A program made the translations under genes and the position numbers. Positions 10,810-23,032 of a stretch of 64,000 nt of DNA are shown piece by piece (the stretch's first letter is position 1; each line of letters starts with the position of its first letter). The DNA is from Apostichopus japonicus (taxonomy: Eukaryota; Echinodermata; Holothuroidea; Aspidochirotida; Stichopodidae). The stretch lies in assembly GCF_037975245.1 (NCBI RefSeq), contig NC_092573.1, positions 26,131,265 through 26,195,264 on the forward strand. The letters are read 5' to 3'. The notes beneath the pieces were generated by a model that did no database searches, was not told the DNA's origin, and saw only the letters and a program-made list of their open reading frames with translations.

Positions 10810-13800
10810 CTGCACGAAAGATGTGAAGATATAATGATTTCTTATTCAACTTAGTTTAAAAACACATGCTGGCACATCATGACTTGTTGAAAACTGCAAC
10901 AAAACAAACATTTTGCTTTTTAGCTTTCTACATTTTCGTTTCGATTTAGTGCTGCTCAAATATATCTATAGCAAACAATTAAATATTAAATGGATATTTT
11001 AGTGACTGAAAATGTAAAACTGATATTGAATGAAAGATATTCTACACTGTTAATTGGAAACTGATACTTCGCAATATCTTATCTCTTACTCGAGAAGTGG
11101 TTGATTGCAAGGGCGTAGGAACCGGGGGGGCTGGGGGGGGGGGGCGCCAGCCCCCCCAGTGAAAAATGTGGAGGGGCGGAAGTATCATTCCGCCCCCCCC
11201 CCCACTTCGCAAGTCAAAAAACCCCTTTTTCATTTCCAAATGAGAAAAAAAATCTCATTTGGAGCACCAAATTGCATCTAAGGCCAGGTGAAAATACAAA
11301 ATTAAGTTTACAAAATGGAGTGGGTGTTGAAGTGTGCTATATTGCACCAAATTGCATCTGAGGCCACCTGGAAATGCAAAAAAAATCCAAAGGGGAGGGG
11401 GATCCCCCTCCCCTTAGACCCCTCCCCCAGGCCGGCCATCAGTCTTCAGCCCCCCCCCCACTCAAAAGTAACTTCCTACGCCACTGGTTGATTGCATGTA
11501 TGTAACCTATTTTCACTGGTTAAACCTTACCTTATATAGTTTCAGGAAGTGGATCACAGTGTAGGAGGGTCTGTGTGTGTGTGTGGGGGGGGGGGGGGGT
11601 TGTGTGTATTGAAAAGCTAAAGTTAAGCTCAGAGGTGGGTTCGAAGGACAATTTGACACGTGACGTTGATTTGAGGCAACCAAACTCACCACACAGCGTC
11701 CCACAATTAGATGGAGTGACTTTTGTATTATTGTTGTAAAAAGGGTTTAACAAGGGCTTTTGTAGTAAAATTGGAACAGTTTTTCATTTAAAAAATGATG
11801 CTGTTCATTAACAAGACGTGAAATTTCTAAATTATGATAAAGTTCACATTTGAGGTTTCCAACAAACTGGGACTCACGTTTTCTCTCCCTGACCACCAGC
11901 TCCGTCCCTTTCGGCGTTGCCGCCCCAGCTCAGGCTATTACAATCTTTTTGTTGATTTATCCTTGAAACCTGATACATTAATATAGATTTTCAGGCGAAT
12001 TATGTAATCTATGGCGGCTTACTGTGTATATTGTGGTGAGGCTTTACGAGCCATTTTTCAAAGCGAGCGTATTCAGTCAAACAGGAAGCGGTTAACTTAA
12101 AATTCGAATATTATAGAGTTTTTAGGTTACTGAATAATATAAATTGTCTTTGATCCCTGCCTTCGTTATTAATTGTACATTCTATGTTATTTGGAAAGTG
12201 TTGCCAAGTTTGACCTTTACCTCCTTTTTTTTGCAAAACGTATTCTAGTACAAATTACACCAAGTATGACGTTTGACCTCCTACGATCATGTGCCCCTTG
12301 GCATGTTCAATTTAACAATTAAATAATGCACTGCAAACTTGAAAAGTGCGGTATCCCACATGGTTTCTGGGTTTCGGTAATTTTGTCGTTTTCGTACGCG
12401 CATAACTGCCTAACTACTGTTTTGGTAATTTGTCCTGTGGCTTCATAAGTCATGGAGGCGCTACATCCCATATCCATGCACGCACCCACAAAAATGTATA
12501 GTCATTCGGCTATACCGTTTAGGAGTTCGTAACAAACTTTTGTTGTTGTTAACACACCCACACGTGCACCTATAGCACACACGCACACACACATTAGTTT
12601 TGCCCCCAACTTAAAAAGATGTTCCCCCATGTTACTGTGCAACCCTATGTTACCGCAAACCCCATCCCTAGTAAGACACCAACTCAAATAGTTACAGTTT
12701 GGAACTTTAAATTTGGGTTTTGTTAATACTGCACTTTTACATTATCATCGTTCATCTTGTACTATTTATCTGACATCGTGTACTTTTATATTATCATAAG
12801 GCAGAAGTGATTCGTTGGCATCGTGCCATTGCACAAATAGGCTTATTAAATGTGGTAACTCTTCGTGAAATGTCTAACGTGTGAAACATGAATAATCATG
12901 AATGATTTACAATTTAATCACTTGTTTTTATATTACCATCCTGTACTTTTACAATATCACCATGTAATTTTTCTATCATCTTCGTTTATTTTTGTATGTT
13001 TAATCTTATCAGCATGTGCTTCATATTATTATTAGTAATATCATTATCATTATCATCATTTGCGATCCTTATGGCGTTCCGAATTCATAAATTGTTTAAC
13101 ATGTTCCAAAGACTCTTGAATGAAAAAAGGTCTTACTCGATAAAGCAAACGTGCTTTTAGAACACCGGCTTCCAGGTGGACAAGTCACTGTTGTCCTTTT
13201 CACGGTGAGAAACGTATCACGAAATTCATTACAAGTGTCCCCATAAGAACTGCAATCACTCTCTACACTCAGATAGCAATCAAGTGCTTGTGCTCCTGAA
13301 AGAAGGATATAAAGACATAAACAGAAAGGAACTCTGAACCTTCTGGCGAGGTTATACCACGTTATACCACGAGGCGAGGTTATACCACGTTATACCACGA
13401 GGCGAGGTTATACCACGTTCCGACGGGGAGCACTATCAATGAAGTCAGGGGCGTCACTATGGGGAGTGGTGGGTGTGACAATCATGACGTTTCGGGGAAA
13501 TAGTTGTCGGGAACTTATCTCATGGAGACGTTTCAAGATACAGCGGGCCTCTATCTACTATCAATGTTTCAAGATATAGGCCTATATCTACTATCAATGT
13601 TTCAAGATATAGGCCTATATCTACTTTCAATGTTTCAAGATATAGCGAGCCTATATCTACTATCAATGTTTCAAGATATAGCGGGCCTATATCTACTTTC
13701 AATGTTCCAAGATATAGGCCTATATCTACTTTCAATGTTTAAAGATATAGGCCTTTATCTACTTTTATGAAGAGAAAGCAGAAACAGAAAGATAACAATT

Positions 13801-15806
13801 TTAAATGATACAAGCAACTATCAGGCTCACAATGGAGAAGCAAAAGCATTACCATTCCTAAAAGAAAGCAGAGCTTAAATTAGATGTAAAGCCAGGATGG
13901 ACAACATATTTTAGAGTAGTCCAGTAAAAAGCATTGAGATATGACAAACAATATTCACATTGGCAGCTGATAAACCGAGATGGACACTTTTCTTGTATTC
14001 AGCATACAGATTGATCTCTACCAAGACAACAGGCTTCTTCTCAAGCCTAGACAAATATTTTTAAACGTACTCTCTATTTGGCCCGGGGCCGTGACTACAA
14101 ATATACTCGCGAAAACTCGGCACTATATATGGTTGTTGTTGAAGTCTCCATCGTACAGATCTACAACATCAATACTTTCTAAGCACTCAGGCTAAGGTTA
14201 GGCATTTGGGCAGATACGTGGTGCTACGACATTGCACATTGGAAAATTATTTTTCTGTGCAGTATGAAATTAAAACTTTTTCCACCAAAAGTAAGTGTTG
14301 AACATAGTAAAACATGTCGTAGAATCATAAATAAGCAGCTAGGTTTATTGAAGTGTCTCAAACAAATTACAATTAAATTAAAGAAAAAACATCTGCAAAA
14401 ATACCTACGAAGATAGCTTATATTCTGTTACATTAGGGCTCCTCGATTACTAGGCATATACTATACAGTAGCTAGGTGTGCGCGCGTCTAAAGCCTATAC
14501 AGTACCTCACTGCTACGTTGAACCATAACCCAGTCGATTAGTGCGACTTCGTACATTCTCCCAGTTATATACCATGTTCGTTAGCTGCATATTGATGCGC
14601 GAATAATATCATGATTACTCCATTGCACTGCCTAAATCAAATCGATCTTTCTCGCAATGAAAACCTATGATTGACTGATTGCATGTATTGAGATGTTTGG
14701 CCAACTTAAGTGTATTGGTATTCTGACACGAAACATTTTTAACAATGCTTATTGTTAGTAGTATACCTGCATATACTCTACTGCATATACTCTACAGGGC
14801 TTGACTGCGCATAACCAATTAGCCGTCGTGATATCGACGGTTCTTATTTGTTAACTGGTTGATAAATTAATATATGAACACAACATATTTAATGAATAAA
14901 GCACATGACGTACGTAAGCACAAACATTTCCCTCTAATAAATGGTAATTTTAGATTTTAAATGATGCTTTCGCTGTATGTTTGTAAATGCTCCATGAAGG
15001 TTGTGAACAATCTCCGCACACGAAAACCACTCGTACATAATGCACGTACAGATAGCGAACCATTTACACTGTTAACTCGAATTGAGATCGGTCATTGATA
15101 AAATCTAACTAGGCAACAGTTAATTTTAGTAAACGACGCCTAGCCATTTACCCAATGTAACTATACATCCAAACCTGAAGTTTTTATTTGGCACTGAATC
15201 TCGACAATTGCGAGAAAAAAAAACAACGGAAGCAAATATATAATACCGATGATCGTTCGTTCCAATAACAACGATGTAAGAACAAGGGTACACCTTGTTG
15301 CACACATGGTATGTAACCAAAGTATGCAGTGAAGGGACAAACTGAAGCATATGGACGTTTGTTTGTTTACATTAACTGAATGTGACTTAACGTGACTTTA
15401 CTCAAAATCCAACATATCTTCCAAGCAGTATCCCCTACCGGTATCCATCCTTGTTTAATTACATGGCTTTGTACTGGTCATTTCTTTACCTGTACAATGA
15501 TAACGACAAATAGAATGCTGGAGGTTCTTCTTAAACGATAGAAGATATACATAGGCCTAAATATAGGGAATGTTAAACGATTGACCAGGTCTGAGCATCA
15601 ACGTAGCCCCATCCCCGCCCCCCCCCCACCCCACCAGCCCAACTCACCGGTTCGTCAGGACTGCTCAAGCGTATTGCAGTTTGTGCAGTGCTAACTTCGG
15701 AATATTATAATTGCTTTTTTTTCCTTCAAAATTTTAAACTCACCATGACACAGAAGGCCAATGGAAATAGCAACAACGGCAAGGATCTTCATGGTATACG
15801 CTTTAT
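10529..15806 (-). CDS. LU-domain (Ly6/uPAR) GPI-anchored protein, paralogue 1
   Basis: Three coding exons splice in phase 1 / phase 1 (15744-15792, 13137-13295, 10529-10809) to give 162 residues. Order: signal peptide beginning MKILAVVAIS; mature start near ALDCY; ten cysteines (five in exon 2, five in exon 3) ending with the CLCDENLCN signature of three-finger LU domains; then a hydrophobic C-terminal segment LVVFALFV that fits a GPI-attachment signal. Expected on the outer face of the plasma membrane. A non-coding first exon (donor at 16878) and CCAAT-type promoter lie upstream. The intact duplicate is at 30.3-42.3 kb. LU proteins act as receptors, ligand-gated-channel modulators or complement regulators; the ligand here is unknown. 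Exons were placed by splice sites and phase and agree in both copies. Confidence 0.85.
11108..11486. mobile_element. hAT-type MITE, 379 bp
   Basis: Ends CAAGGGCGTAGGAA and TTCCTACGCCACTG form an imperfect inverted pair. The flanks carry an 8-bp duplication GTTGATTG (11100-11107 and 11487-11494). Internal C- and G-homopolymer runs sit next to both ends. A relative with a nested insertion is at 42548-43794. It lies in an intron of LU paralogue 1. Confidence 0.88.
11572..11599 (+). repeat. Compound (TG)n(G)n microsatellite
   Basis: TG repeats run straight into about 15 G residues. The segmental duplicate has a shorter version near 30818-30832. Confidence 0.85.
13137..13295 (-). CDS. LU paralogue 1, coding exon 2 (LU N-terminal half)
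   Basis: Acceptor TTCTTTCAG ends at 13296 and donor GTAAGA begins at 13136. 159 bases, phase 1 on both sides. Encodes the end of the signal peptide, LDCY and five cysteines. Against paralogue 2, 14 codons differ and every one changes the amino acid. Confidence 0.85.
13346..13420 (+). repeat. 28-bp minisatellite in LU paralogue 1 intron
   Basis: Unit GCGAGGTTATACCACG plus a second TTATACCACGAG segment, two full copies and a partial third (13347, 13374/5, 13402). The segmental copy near 34126 has only one partial unit, so the array expanded after duplication. Confidence 0.85.
13535..13765 (+). repeat. 33/36-bp minisatellite
   Basis: About seven units built around ATCTACTATCAATGTTTCA followed by AGATATAGGCC, some with a 3-base GCG insertion. 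Both strands stay open because the unit is a multiple of three, which produces spurious frames. The segmental copy (34250-34385) has only about four units. Confidence 0.88.
13770..15743. other. LU paralogue 1 intron, no other gene seen
   Basis: Aligns to 34390-42258 of the second copy minus the insertions there. It preserves the empty target sites for the Penelope-like element (near 14750) and the U2-headed SINE (near 15235). No independent coding signal. Confidence 0.6.
15744..15806 (-). CDS. LU paralogue 1, coding exon 1 (start codon and signal peptide)
   Basis: Acceptor TTCCAACAG ends at 15807. ATG is at 15790-15792. Donor GTGAGT begins at 15743, leaving phase 1. Encodes 16 residues of hydrophobic signal sequence. 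The duplicate exon is 42259-42321. Confidence 0.85.
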
Positions 15807-16877
15807 CTGTTGGAATAATATAAGGAACGTAGAAATATTGTTGTATGAATTAGAGCTTTCCCAGTAGCAAACAGTTATTTTTTATTTTTTTTATTTTGTT
15901 TTTGATGACGTTTATCACGAAGTTTTGATTGTCCTTAATTAGGCTAATCAATAGTTTTTGTCTTAAAGGTGGTGGGTCTCTGAGTAACACGTCATTATCA
16001 TAAGCAATACAGTCATAGTAGGTTGCTATAGCTCGCCGTGCGTTTTTATAATGTATGCAGTTGCATATTAATAGTGGTTATTGGGTTATTAGTTCAAGGT
16101 TATCGTGCGTTGAAGTCAAGAAAATGTTGATTGACATAGTAATAATCAACTTTATAAAACAAAGGAAACATTGTTATCTTTGCAATCGGGGACGAGAAAG
16201 CTAGGTAGGTGTGGAAGATATCTTTGTAAACCATGCATGGACATGTATCATTTATAATATATAATTGTTGTTAAGAAGGGTATCATTAAGATGAAGATGG
16301 TTGCTCGTAGTGTTGAAATTACTGCAGATGCTTAACAATAATTATATATTATAATTATTAATTATATAATTATATTATCATAAATAATGTATCTACGGTA
16401 CGGTACTGTATGTAATTTAACCACAATGCAGTACGTGTTTGAAGAGTTTCCGTGTAAAATCGGGATCCAACATAAGCCTAAACAATCATTTCCTATCTCT
16501 CCGGGTACACGCGATACATTTTACTAGTGATTCACCAGACTGATATGGGTGAGGGGACACGTAGGGAAAACTAGCTAGACGCGAAATGGTGCTATAAATT
16601 ACTCGTCTCAAGCCGGTGCAAGGGTTCAGAATAATTCAGTTTTTTTTTACCGATAACACATAAATTCATGAATGAAAGCTTGAATCGCTTGATGACTCAA
16701 ATGTGATACCTTGAATGATTTTCACTCGACTGAGTGATTTCCCCCGCCTGGCTACGGATTTGTGCACGCCACTGGTTAGTTGCACACAATTGTACCTTAA
16801 CAACCGATTAAAAAGGCCGGATATTTTATGTAGAAAACAGCGAATATCTTAGATAAACTTGTAGAATTAATATTTAC

Positions 16878-17000
16878 CTGAATAAGAAGAGCTCCACTTG
16901 AAGACATAGATAAAATGATGGTGATTAGTGCCGGGAATGGTCTACTTTAGTTCAGATCTAGAGGCAAATGTTACTGGAGACAGTTATCTCTATTGATATG
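16878..17000 (-). other. LU paralogue 1, probable non-coding first exon
   Basis: A clean donor CAG|GTAAAT at 16877/16878, conserved in the second copy (CAG|GTAGGT at 44976), follows a stretch conserved between copies just downstream of the CCAAT boxes. The 5' end is approximate. Confidence 0.5.
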
Positions 17001-17014
17001 TATCATTATTCCTC

Positions 17015-17062
17015 ATCAGTGATTGGTCCGTTCACTTAAAAGCTTAACCAATCCCATTACGA
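17015..17062 (-). promoter_or_regulatory. LU paralogue 1 promoter candidate with two CCAAT-type boxes
   Basis: On the minus strand, ATTGG at 17048-17052 and CCAAT at 17022-17026 bracket a TTTTAAGT stretch. The block is almost unchanged at 45109-45156, upstream of paralogue 2, although neighbouring intron sequence has diverged and gained insertions. Confidence 0.45.
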
Positions 17063-17232
17063 CAACTCACCGAGGTTAGTCTTTAGAACAACGAATTTTC
17101 CCGGAATTCCCCTTAGCCTTAAATTAGAAGTGGAGCCAAACGAGTCAGGAGCACAGTCAGTCCCCAATGAGCGAGTTAATTAATGAGCAGTTAGAGAGCA
17201 GTTTATGAGAGTTAGAGAGCAGTTTTCTTCTA

Positions 17233-17293
17233 GCCCCGCCCCAAAATTTGAAATAACGCGAAAATGCTTGAGACCTATCCATCTCTTATAAAG
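17233..17293 (+). promoter_or_regulatory. GC box plus TATA box in repeat X
   Basis: GCCCCGCCCC (17233-17242) is followed by TTATAAAG (17286-17293). The short copy keeps both (61890-61899 and 61957-61963) with nearly the same spacing, consistent with an RNA polymerase II promoter carried by the repeat. Confidence 0.5.
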
Positions 17294-17928
17294 GCTTGAA
17301 TAATGCAAAAGAAGGCGTCGCTAACCACCAGATGCGGTAAGTTGAATTCACAACATTTATTTTTCGTAATAAAACGGTAAAAAATTGTTATTTCTGTCGT
17401 TCTTTCTGATAAATCTCCATTTAATTTGGCACCTTTCTTATGGCTCCAAAAATGCCGTTAAATTTGCAGTGAACTTGACTTCGTGACAGGAAAAATATGC
17501 ACATTTTTTTTGTAAAATTGGCTAGATTAGACTATGTTCTTTTCATTGATACCAAATTCGCGATCGGAAATGTAATATTCTTGTCAATAATCAACGTATT
17601 AACTTACGGCAAAACACAGCGTTATGTAATACAAATGTTAGGACTTTGTATTGGCTCTGCGTGTATATGTAATGATGTACATTGCTTTAGTTGCTGGAAA
17701 ACGCTCGTGTTATTGTACACACCTCATACTTCATAGTCATAATATTGCTATAGATCTGAAAAATAGGAGCTGAAAATGCTCATCTTCTTTCAACACATTA
17801 TGCAAGCTCCAAAGTTGAAGTGTAGTCTAGGATAAAAATACCTCACACTAACCACGGCAAAATACCACCGCCTTGCCATAGTAAACTGTGGAACTATACC
17901 ACAATTTTACGGGGTATTTTGGTCCTAA

Positions 17929-18502
17929 TATCTTGGACAAACGATGACCGATGATGGTCGCTGTGATAAAGAGATCAGGTCAGGCATAGAAATTGCAAGA
18001 GTCTCCTTCCTAAAGCCTAAAGACGTGCTGGCTAGTAAGAACATAAAGCTTGCAACAAGGAAAAGAATGGTGAGATGCTACGGACGTCCTTTCAACCCTG
18101 CTGTATGCTTAGAGACATGGACACTCTCTAAAGACACAGAAAATAAGATTGAAGCCTTCGAGATGTGGCTGTATAGAAAGATGCTGAAAGTGTCCTACAA
18201 AGACAGGATGAGCAATGAGGATGTACTTAACAGGGTGAGCGAAGAGAGGAATCTACTATCAGAGCTGAAAAACAGAAAGATGCAGTATATGGGCCACATC
18301 TTGCGATCGAATGGGCTTCAGAAACAACTCCTTGAAGGGAAGGCGGGGAGCAATAGGAAAAGAGGGAGACCAAGGAACACGTGATTGGCAGACATCCGGA
18401 ATTGGACAGGAAAATGCCTGCACGATCTGGCACGAACAGCGGAAGATAGAACGAAGTGGCGAACCATGGCATCCAGAGCCTCGAAGGGACAAGGAACCAT
18501 AT
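17929..18502 (+). pseudogene. Non-LTR retrotransposon reverse transcriptase, C-terminal remnant
   Basis: The frame from 17929 reads YLGQ..TDDGRCDKEI, then a conserved LINE segment around ETWTLSKDTENKIEAFEMW, YRKMLKVSYKDR, and MGHILR. It continues through a nonsense codon at 18382-18384 into RNWTGKCLHDLARTAEDRTKW and ends at 18502. This is the C-terminal end of a CR1/Jockey-like endonuclease-reverse transcriptase, 5'-truncated. It is flanked by inverted CCATAGTAAACTGTGG-type sequences (17876 and 18538). Confidence 0.85.
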
Positions 18503-18539
18503 AAGATATAAGATAAGATTGTGGTCCTATGGATGCGGT

Positions 18540-18760
18540 TTACCACAGTTTACCATAGAACCATTCCACAAATATGGTTTATCACTTTCATCTTCACAAT
18601 GATTTTATCTCAATTTACACTATGTGTACTATAGTATTACCATAGTTTTACCCTAATTAACCACAGTTTTACCCTATAGCTGTACGAAAGTTTTACCCTA
18701 AGTAAACCACAGTTTTACCCTAAATTTACAAGAGTTGTATCCCAATTGCACAACAGTTTT
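18540..18760 (+). repeat. Degenerate ACAGTTTTACCCTAA repeats
   Basis: Several imperfect units centred on ACCACAGTTTTACCCTAA with variable spacers follow the LINE remnant, as the tail of repeat X's middle section. Confidence 0.6.
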
Positions 18761-20084
18761 CCCAACTTGTCTTAATTATAGTCAGTACACCACAAATAAC
18801 CTTAAATTCCACCCGTTGGTAGATTGTATCATAACTGGGCTAGTTGAAATTAGTTGAAGCTAGTTGAATACAACAAAGCAACTCATACTGTATGTCATGA
18901 TGTCGTATGTAAATTATAGCATACTATTTTATATGCACCAGATTTGGTCAATATGCTGCAGTCAAAACATTCATGGCAACAATATAAAGGTTAAACAGTT
19001 TTACAGTATGAAGTATGTACAGATTTTGTCAAGTAAAATAAGTATGTATAATTTTATTCTATAGGGTTACTGTGGCAAATTTACCATGTGTTACCCCAAT
19101 TTAACCTTAGCTGATTACCGCTGTAAGACTATGGTACATTTACTTGTTGGGAGTATGTATAACCTTTTTTCTTATATCTTAAGTAAGGTGATATATTATT
19201 GTATTCATGTCCTTTTTAACTGTTTGTCCAAACTTTCTGGCAATCCTGGACTTGCCTTTCATTTAAAAATTCCGTCCTACTGCTTTACCTCAAGTCTTTT
19301 CATAGTGTTTAAAAGCTATGTTTTGTTGTCTCGAAATTTAATGTAATATGAACGAGAAATAAAGAGAACAAACAATAAATGTGTTGTTATTCTTAAAAAA
19401 AAGTTCTTTGACAAAAAGCACTGGCAGGAATTTGACTCTTTGCAGTGGCAGGGCTTGTACTTGGCAGAGCACCAGCATGGGTTCATCTTCAGAGTCTCAA
19501 GCTAAAATAATTGCTGGTGATAAATGCAAACCAGTTTGAGTGTCTGGTTTTAGCGAGTAGTACAAAAAAAAGCGAGTGTTACGATATGGCATTGCCTGCA
19601 TGTGTTGTTATGTGTGGATACCGGATGTACCAAATCGATGTATTTGCAGTGAGTATTTCATTATCTCCAGGCGTCTTTATGCCCCTACCCACACCGAAAA
19701 GTCATTTTACTGCAATGAATAATGCCTCCTATCATTCGATATAAGCATGGAGTTCCATGATATAAGCAAGAAGATTCCACAGCGACAGCTGGCAGATGGG
19801 AAGGGGAGCTCTATGAATTTGAACTCTTCTGGCTCAAAATCTAAACTGTCGTGGTGGCAAAAGTTGAATGTTCATGATAGCCCAAGCCATTAGCTATCAT
19901 ATGGTGGGTAGGACATGTCAATTGAAAACTTCTTTCTATGCTCAATCGGCCTTTGAAAGTGACGAGTTAAGTGTGTAAGTCAATGGGAGCAATTAATTGT
20001 GGAACGGTACCTGTTAATTACCGGCGATGCTTATGGAACGCCAAAAGGGAAATCGGTGGCGCTATACTACCCTAAACAGCAGAG

Positions 20085-20140
20085 CCTTATATGGCTCTAC
20101 AAAACAGCAGAGCCTACGGCTCTGCTAAACAGAGGTCGCT
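20085..20140 (+). repeat. Short palindromes inserted in repeat X
   Basis: CAGAGCCTACGGCTCTG and a related AGAGCC..GGCTCT pair are nested side by side. A partial second copy of the surrounding sequence at 20425-20545 lacks them, showing they are insertions. The short copy of repeat X has its own version (63174-63238). Confidence 0.7.
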
Positions 20141-20576
20141 ACTCTGTAAATACGACATGTTTCCAAAACAGACCGCAGTAAAGGATAATGCCATTAACAT
20201 CTTCAGGTTATTCCTATGAGGATATATGCTCTCAGTTTGACCGAATTATACAGATACATGAACTAAACGTTTAAAATTTAGCAGCACTGATATAGCACTG
20301 CTCTATTTTCTGATGGGTAATTAATTATCTTTGCTAAGTGTTTGTTCAAGTGTTGCCATAATGTAGTAGACTATAATGATAATTAATCTGCATTACGGCC
20401 ATTAGCGTATATGTGGTTTATTTTCTCGCCAAAAGGGGATAGGTGGCGCTATACTACCCTAAACAGGTCGCTACTCTGTAAATACGACATGCTTCCAAAA
20501 CAGACCGCAGTAAAGGATAATGCCATTAACATCTTCAGGTTATTATAATATTATAATATATATAATCCTATTATTA

Positions 20577-22984
20577 TTATAATAGGATTATAGATGTTGA
20601 GGAAGGTCTGTAGGATAAGAGGATGATCAATGAAATGAGGATTATAGATGTTGAGGAAGGTCTGTAGGATAAGAGGATGATCAATGAAATGAGGATTATA
20701 GATGATGAGTAAGGTCTGTAGGATAAGAGGATGATCAATGAAATGAGGATTAAAGATGTTGAGGAAGGTCTGTAGGATAAGAGGATAATCAATGGAATGA
20801 GGATTATAGATGTTGAGGAAGGTCTGTAGGACAAGAGGATGATCAATGAAATGAGGATTGAAGATGTGGAGGAAGGCCTGTAGGATAAGAGGATGATCAA
20901 TGAAATGAGGATTATAGATGTTGAGGAAGGTCTGTGAGATATGAGGATGATCAATAAAATGAGGATTATAGATGTTCAGGAAGGTCTGTAGGATAAGAGG
21001 ATGATCAATGAAATGAGGATTATAGATGTTCAGGAAGGTCTATATATAAGAGGATGATCAATGAAATGAGGATTATAGATGTTGAGGAAGGTCTATATAT
21101 AAGAGGATGATCAATGAAATGAGGATTATAGACGTTTTGGAAGGTCTGTGAGATAAGAGGATGATCAATAAAATGAGGATTACAGATATTGAGGAAGGTC
21201 CGTACGATAATAGGATGATCAATAAAATGAGGATTATAGATGTTGAGGAAGGTCTGTAGGATAAGAGGATGATCAATGAAATGAGGATTATAGATGTTGA
21301 GGAAGGTCTATATATAAGAGGATGATCAATGAAATGAGGATTATAGATGTTGAGGAAGGTCTATATATAAGATGATGATGAATGAAATGAGGATTATAGA
21401 TGTTGAGGAAGGTCTGTAGGATAAGAGGATGATCAATGAAATGAGGATTATAGATGTTCAGGAAGGTCTGTAGAATAAGAGGATGATCAATGAAATGAGG
21501 ATTATAGATGTTGAGGAAGGTCTATATATAAGAGGATGATCAATGAAATGAGGATTATAGATGTTCAGGAAGGTCTATATATAAGAGGATGATCAATAAA
21601 ATGAGGATTATAGATGTTCAGGAAGGTCTGTAGGATAAGAGGATGATCAATGAAATGAGGATTATAGATGTTCAGGAAGGTCTATATATAAAAGGATGAT
21701 CAATGAAATGAGGATTATAGATGTTGAGGAAGGTCTATATATAAGAGGATGATCAATGGAATGAGGATTATAGATGTTCAGGAAGGTCTGCAGGATAAGA
21801 GGATGATCAATGAAATGAGGATTATAGATGTTGAGAAAGGTCTGTAGGATAAGAGGATGATCAATGAAATGAGGATTAAAGATGTCGAGGAAGGTCTGTA
21901 TATAAGAGGATGATCAATGAAATGAGGATTATAGATGTTGAGGAAGGTCTATATATAAGAGGATGATCAATGGAATGAGGATTATAGATGTTGAGGAAGG
22001 TCTGCAGGATAAGAGGATAATCAATGGAATGAGGATTATAGATGTTCAGGAAGGTCTGCAGGATAAGAGGATGATCAATGAAATGAGGATTATAGACGTT
22101 TTGGAAGGTCTGTGAGATAAGAGGATGATCAATAAAATGAGGATTATAGATGTTGAGGAAGGTCTATATATAAGAGGATGATCAATGAAATGAGGATTAT
22201 AGATGTTCAGGAAGGTCTGTAGGATAAGAGGATAATCAATTAAATGAGGATTATAGATGTTGAGGAAGGTCTGTAGAATAAGAGGATGATCAATGAAATG
22301 AGGATTATAGATGTTCAGGAAGGTCTATATATAAGAGGATGATCAATGAAATGAGGATTATAGATGTTCAGGAAGGTCTATATATAAGAGGATGATCAAT
22401 GGAATGAGGATTATAGATGTTGAGGAAGGTCTGTAGGATAAGAGGATGATCAATGATATGAGGATTATAGATGTTGAGAAAGGTCTGTGGGATAAGAGGA
22501 TGATCAATGAAATGAAGATTATAGACGTTTTGGAAGGTCTGTGAGATAAGAGGATGATCAATAAAATGAGGATTATAGATGTTGAGGAAGGTCTATATAT
22601 AAGAGGATGATCAATGAAATGAGGATTATAGATGTTCAGGAAGGTCTGTAGGATAAGAGGATAATCAATGAAATGAGGATTATAGATGTTGAGGAAGGTC
22701 TGTAGAATAAGAGGATGATCAATGAAATGAGGATTATAGATGTTCAGGAAGGTCTATATATAAGAGGATGATCAATGAAATGAGGATTATAGATGTTCAG
22801 GAAGGTCTATATATAAGAGGATGATCAATGGAATGAGGATTATAGATGTTGAGGAAGGTCTGTAGGATAAGAGGATGATCAATGATATGAGGATTATAGA
22901 TGTTGAGAAAGGTCTGTGGGATAAGAGGATGATCAATGAAATGAAGATTATAGATGTTGAGGAAGGTCTGTAGGATAAGAGGAT
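20577..22984 (+). repeat. 54-bp minisatellite array (about 45 units)
   Basis: Unit of 54 bp starting GAGGATTATAGATGTTGAGG, with a 53-bp variant in which TCTGTAGGATAAGAGG becomes TCTATATATAAGAGG. Recurrent variants (GTTGAGG / GTTCAGG / CGTTTTGG) mix along the array. A block of eight units is repeated in full: the segment starting 22095 recurs at 22524 (period 429). Because 54 is a multiple of three, long minus-strand frames rich in I, L and S appear; I do not consider them genes. Confidence 0.95.
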
Positions 22985-22988
22985 GGCT

Positions 22989-23032
22989 TCCTACAGACCT
23001 TCCTCGTCTATAATCCTCATTTCATTGATTAT
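22989..23032 (-). repeat. Inverted minisatellite unit ending the 54-bp array
   Basis: The array's last unit is followed by one partial unit in reverse orientation (CCTACAGACCTTCCTCG and onward), giving a terminal palindrome. Confidence 0.85.

Larger units (their letters stand above)
5264..17120. repeat. Segmental duplication, copy 1 (11.9 kb)
   Basis: Collinear, same-orientation counterpart of 23828-45222. Matching blocks include 5264-5736 with 23828-24307, 6827-8560 with 24308-26650, 8698-8940 with 29755-29998, 10257-11060 with 30003-30800, 12550-15360 with 33340-37600, and 15365-17120 with 39240-45222. Most aligned lines differ at only a few positions. It carries a complete LU-domain gene and its promoter. 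It ends at CCCTTAGCCTTAA, where a dispersed repeat begins. Confidence 0.9.
17118..20424 (+). mobile_element. Dispersed repeat X, long copy (3.3 kb)
   Basis: Its two ends match 61807-63531: 17118-17345 with 61807-62005, and 18946-20424 with 62036-63531. The long copy has 1.6 kb of extra middle, including a LINE remnant and ACAGTTTTACCC-type repeats. The left end carries a GC box and TATAAAG. No coding capacity is evident outside the LINE fragment. Terminal inverted repeats were not found, so the class is undetermined. Confidence 0.7.

Noticed and set aside
13980-14195. Frames starting MDTFLVFSIQID in both segmental copies (also 34584-34802)
   Set aside because: The two copies diverge into different frames after about 20 codons, so there is no preserved protein.
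20577-22984. 54-bp array as a CRISPR-like array or as a gene encoding repetitive hydrophobic proteins
   Set aside because: There are no unique spacers between repeats, the whole unit repeats, and the host is an animal. The minus-strand frames exist only because the unit length is a multiple of three; frames break wherever the 53-bp variant occurs.
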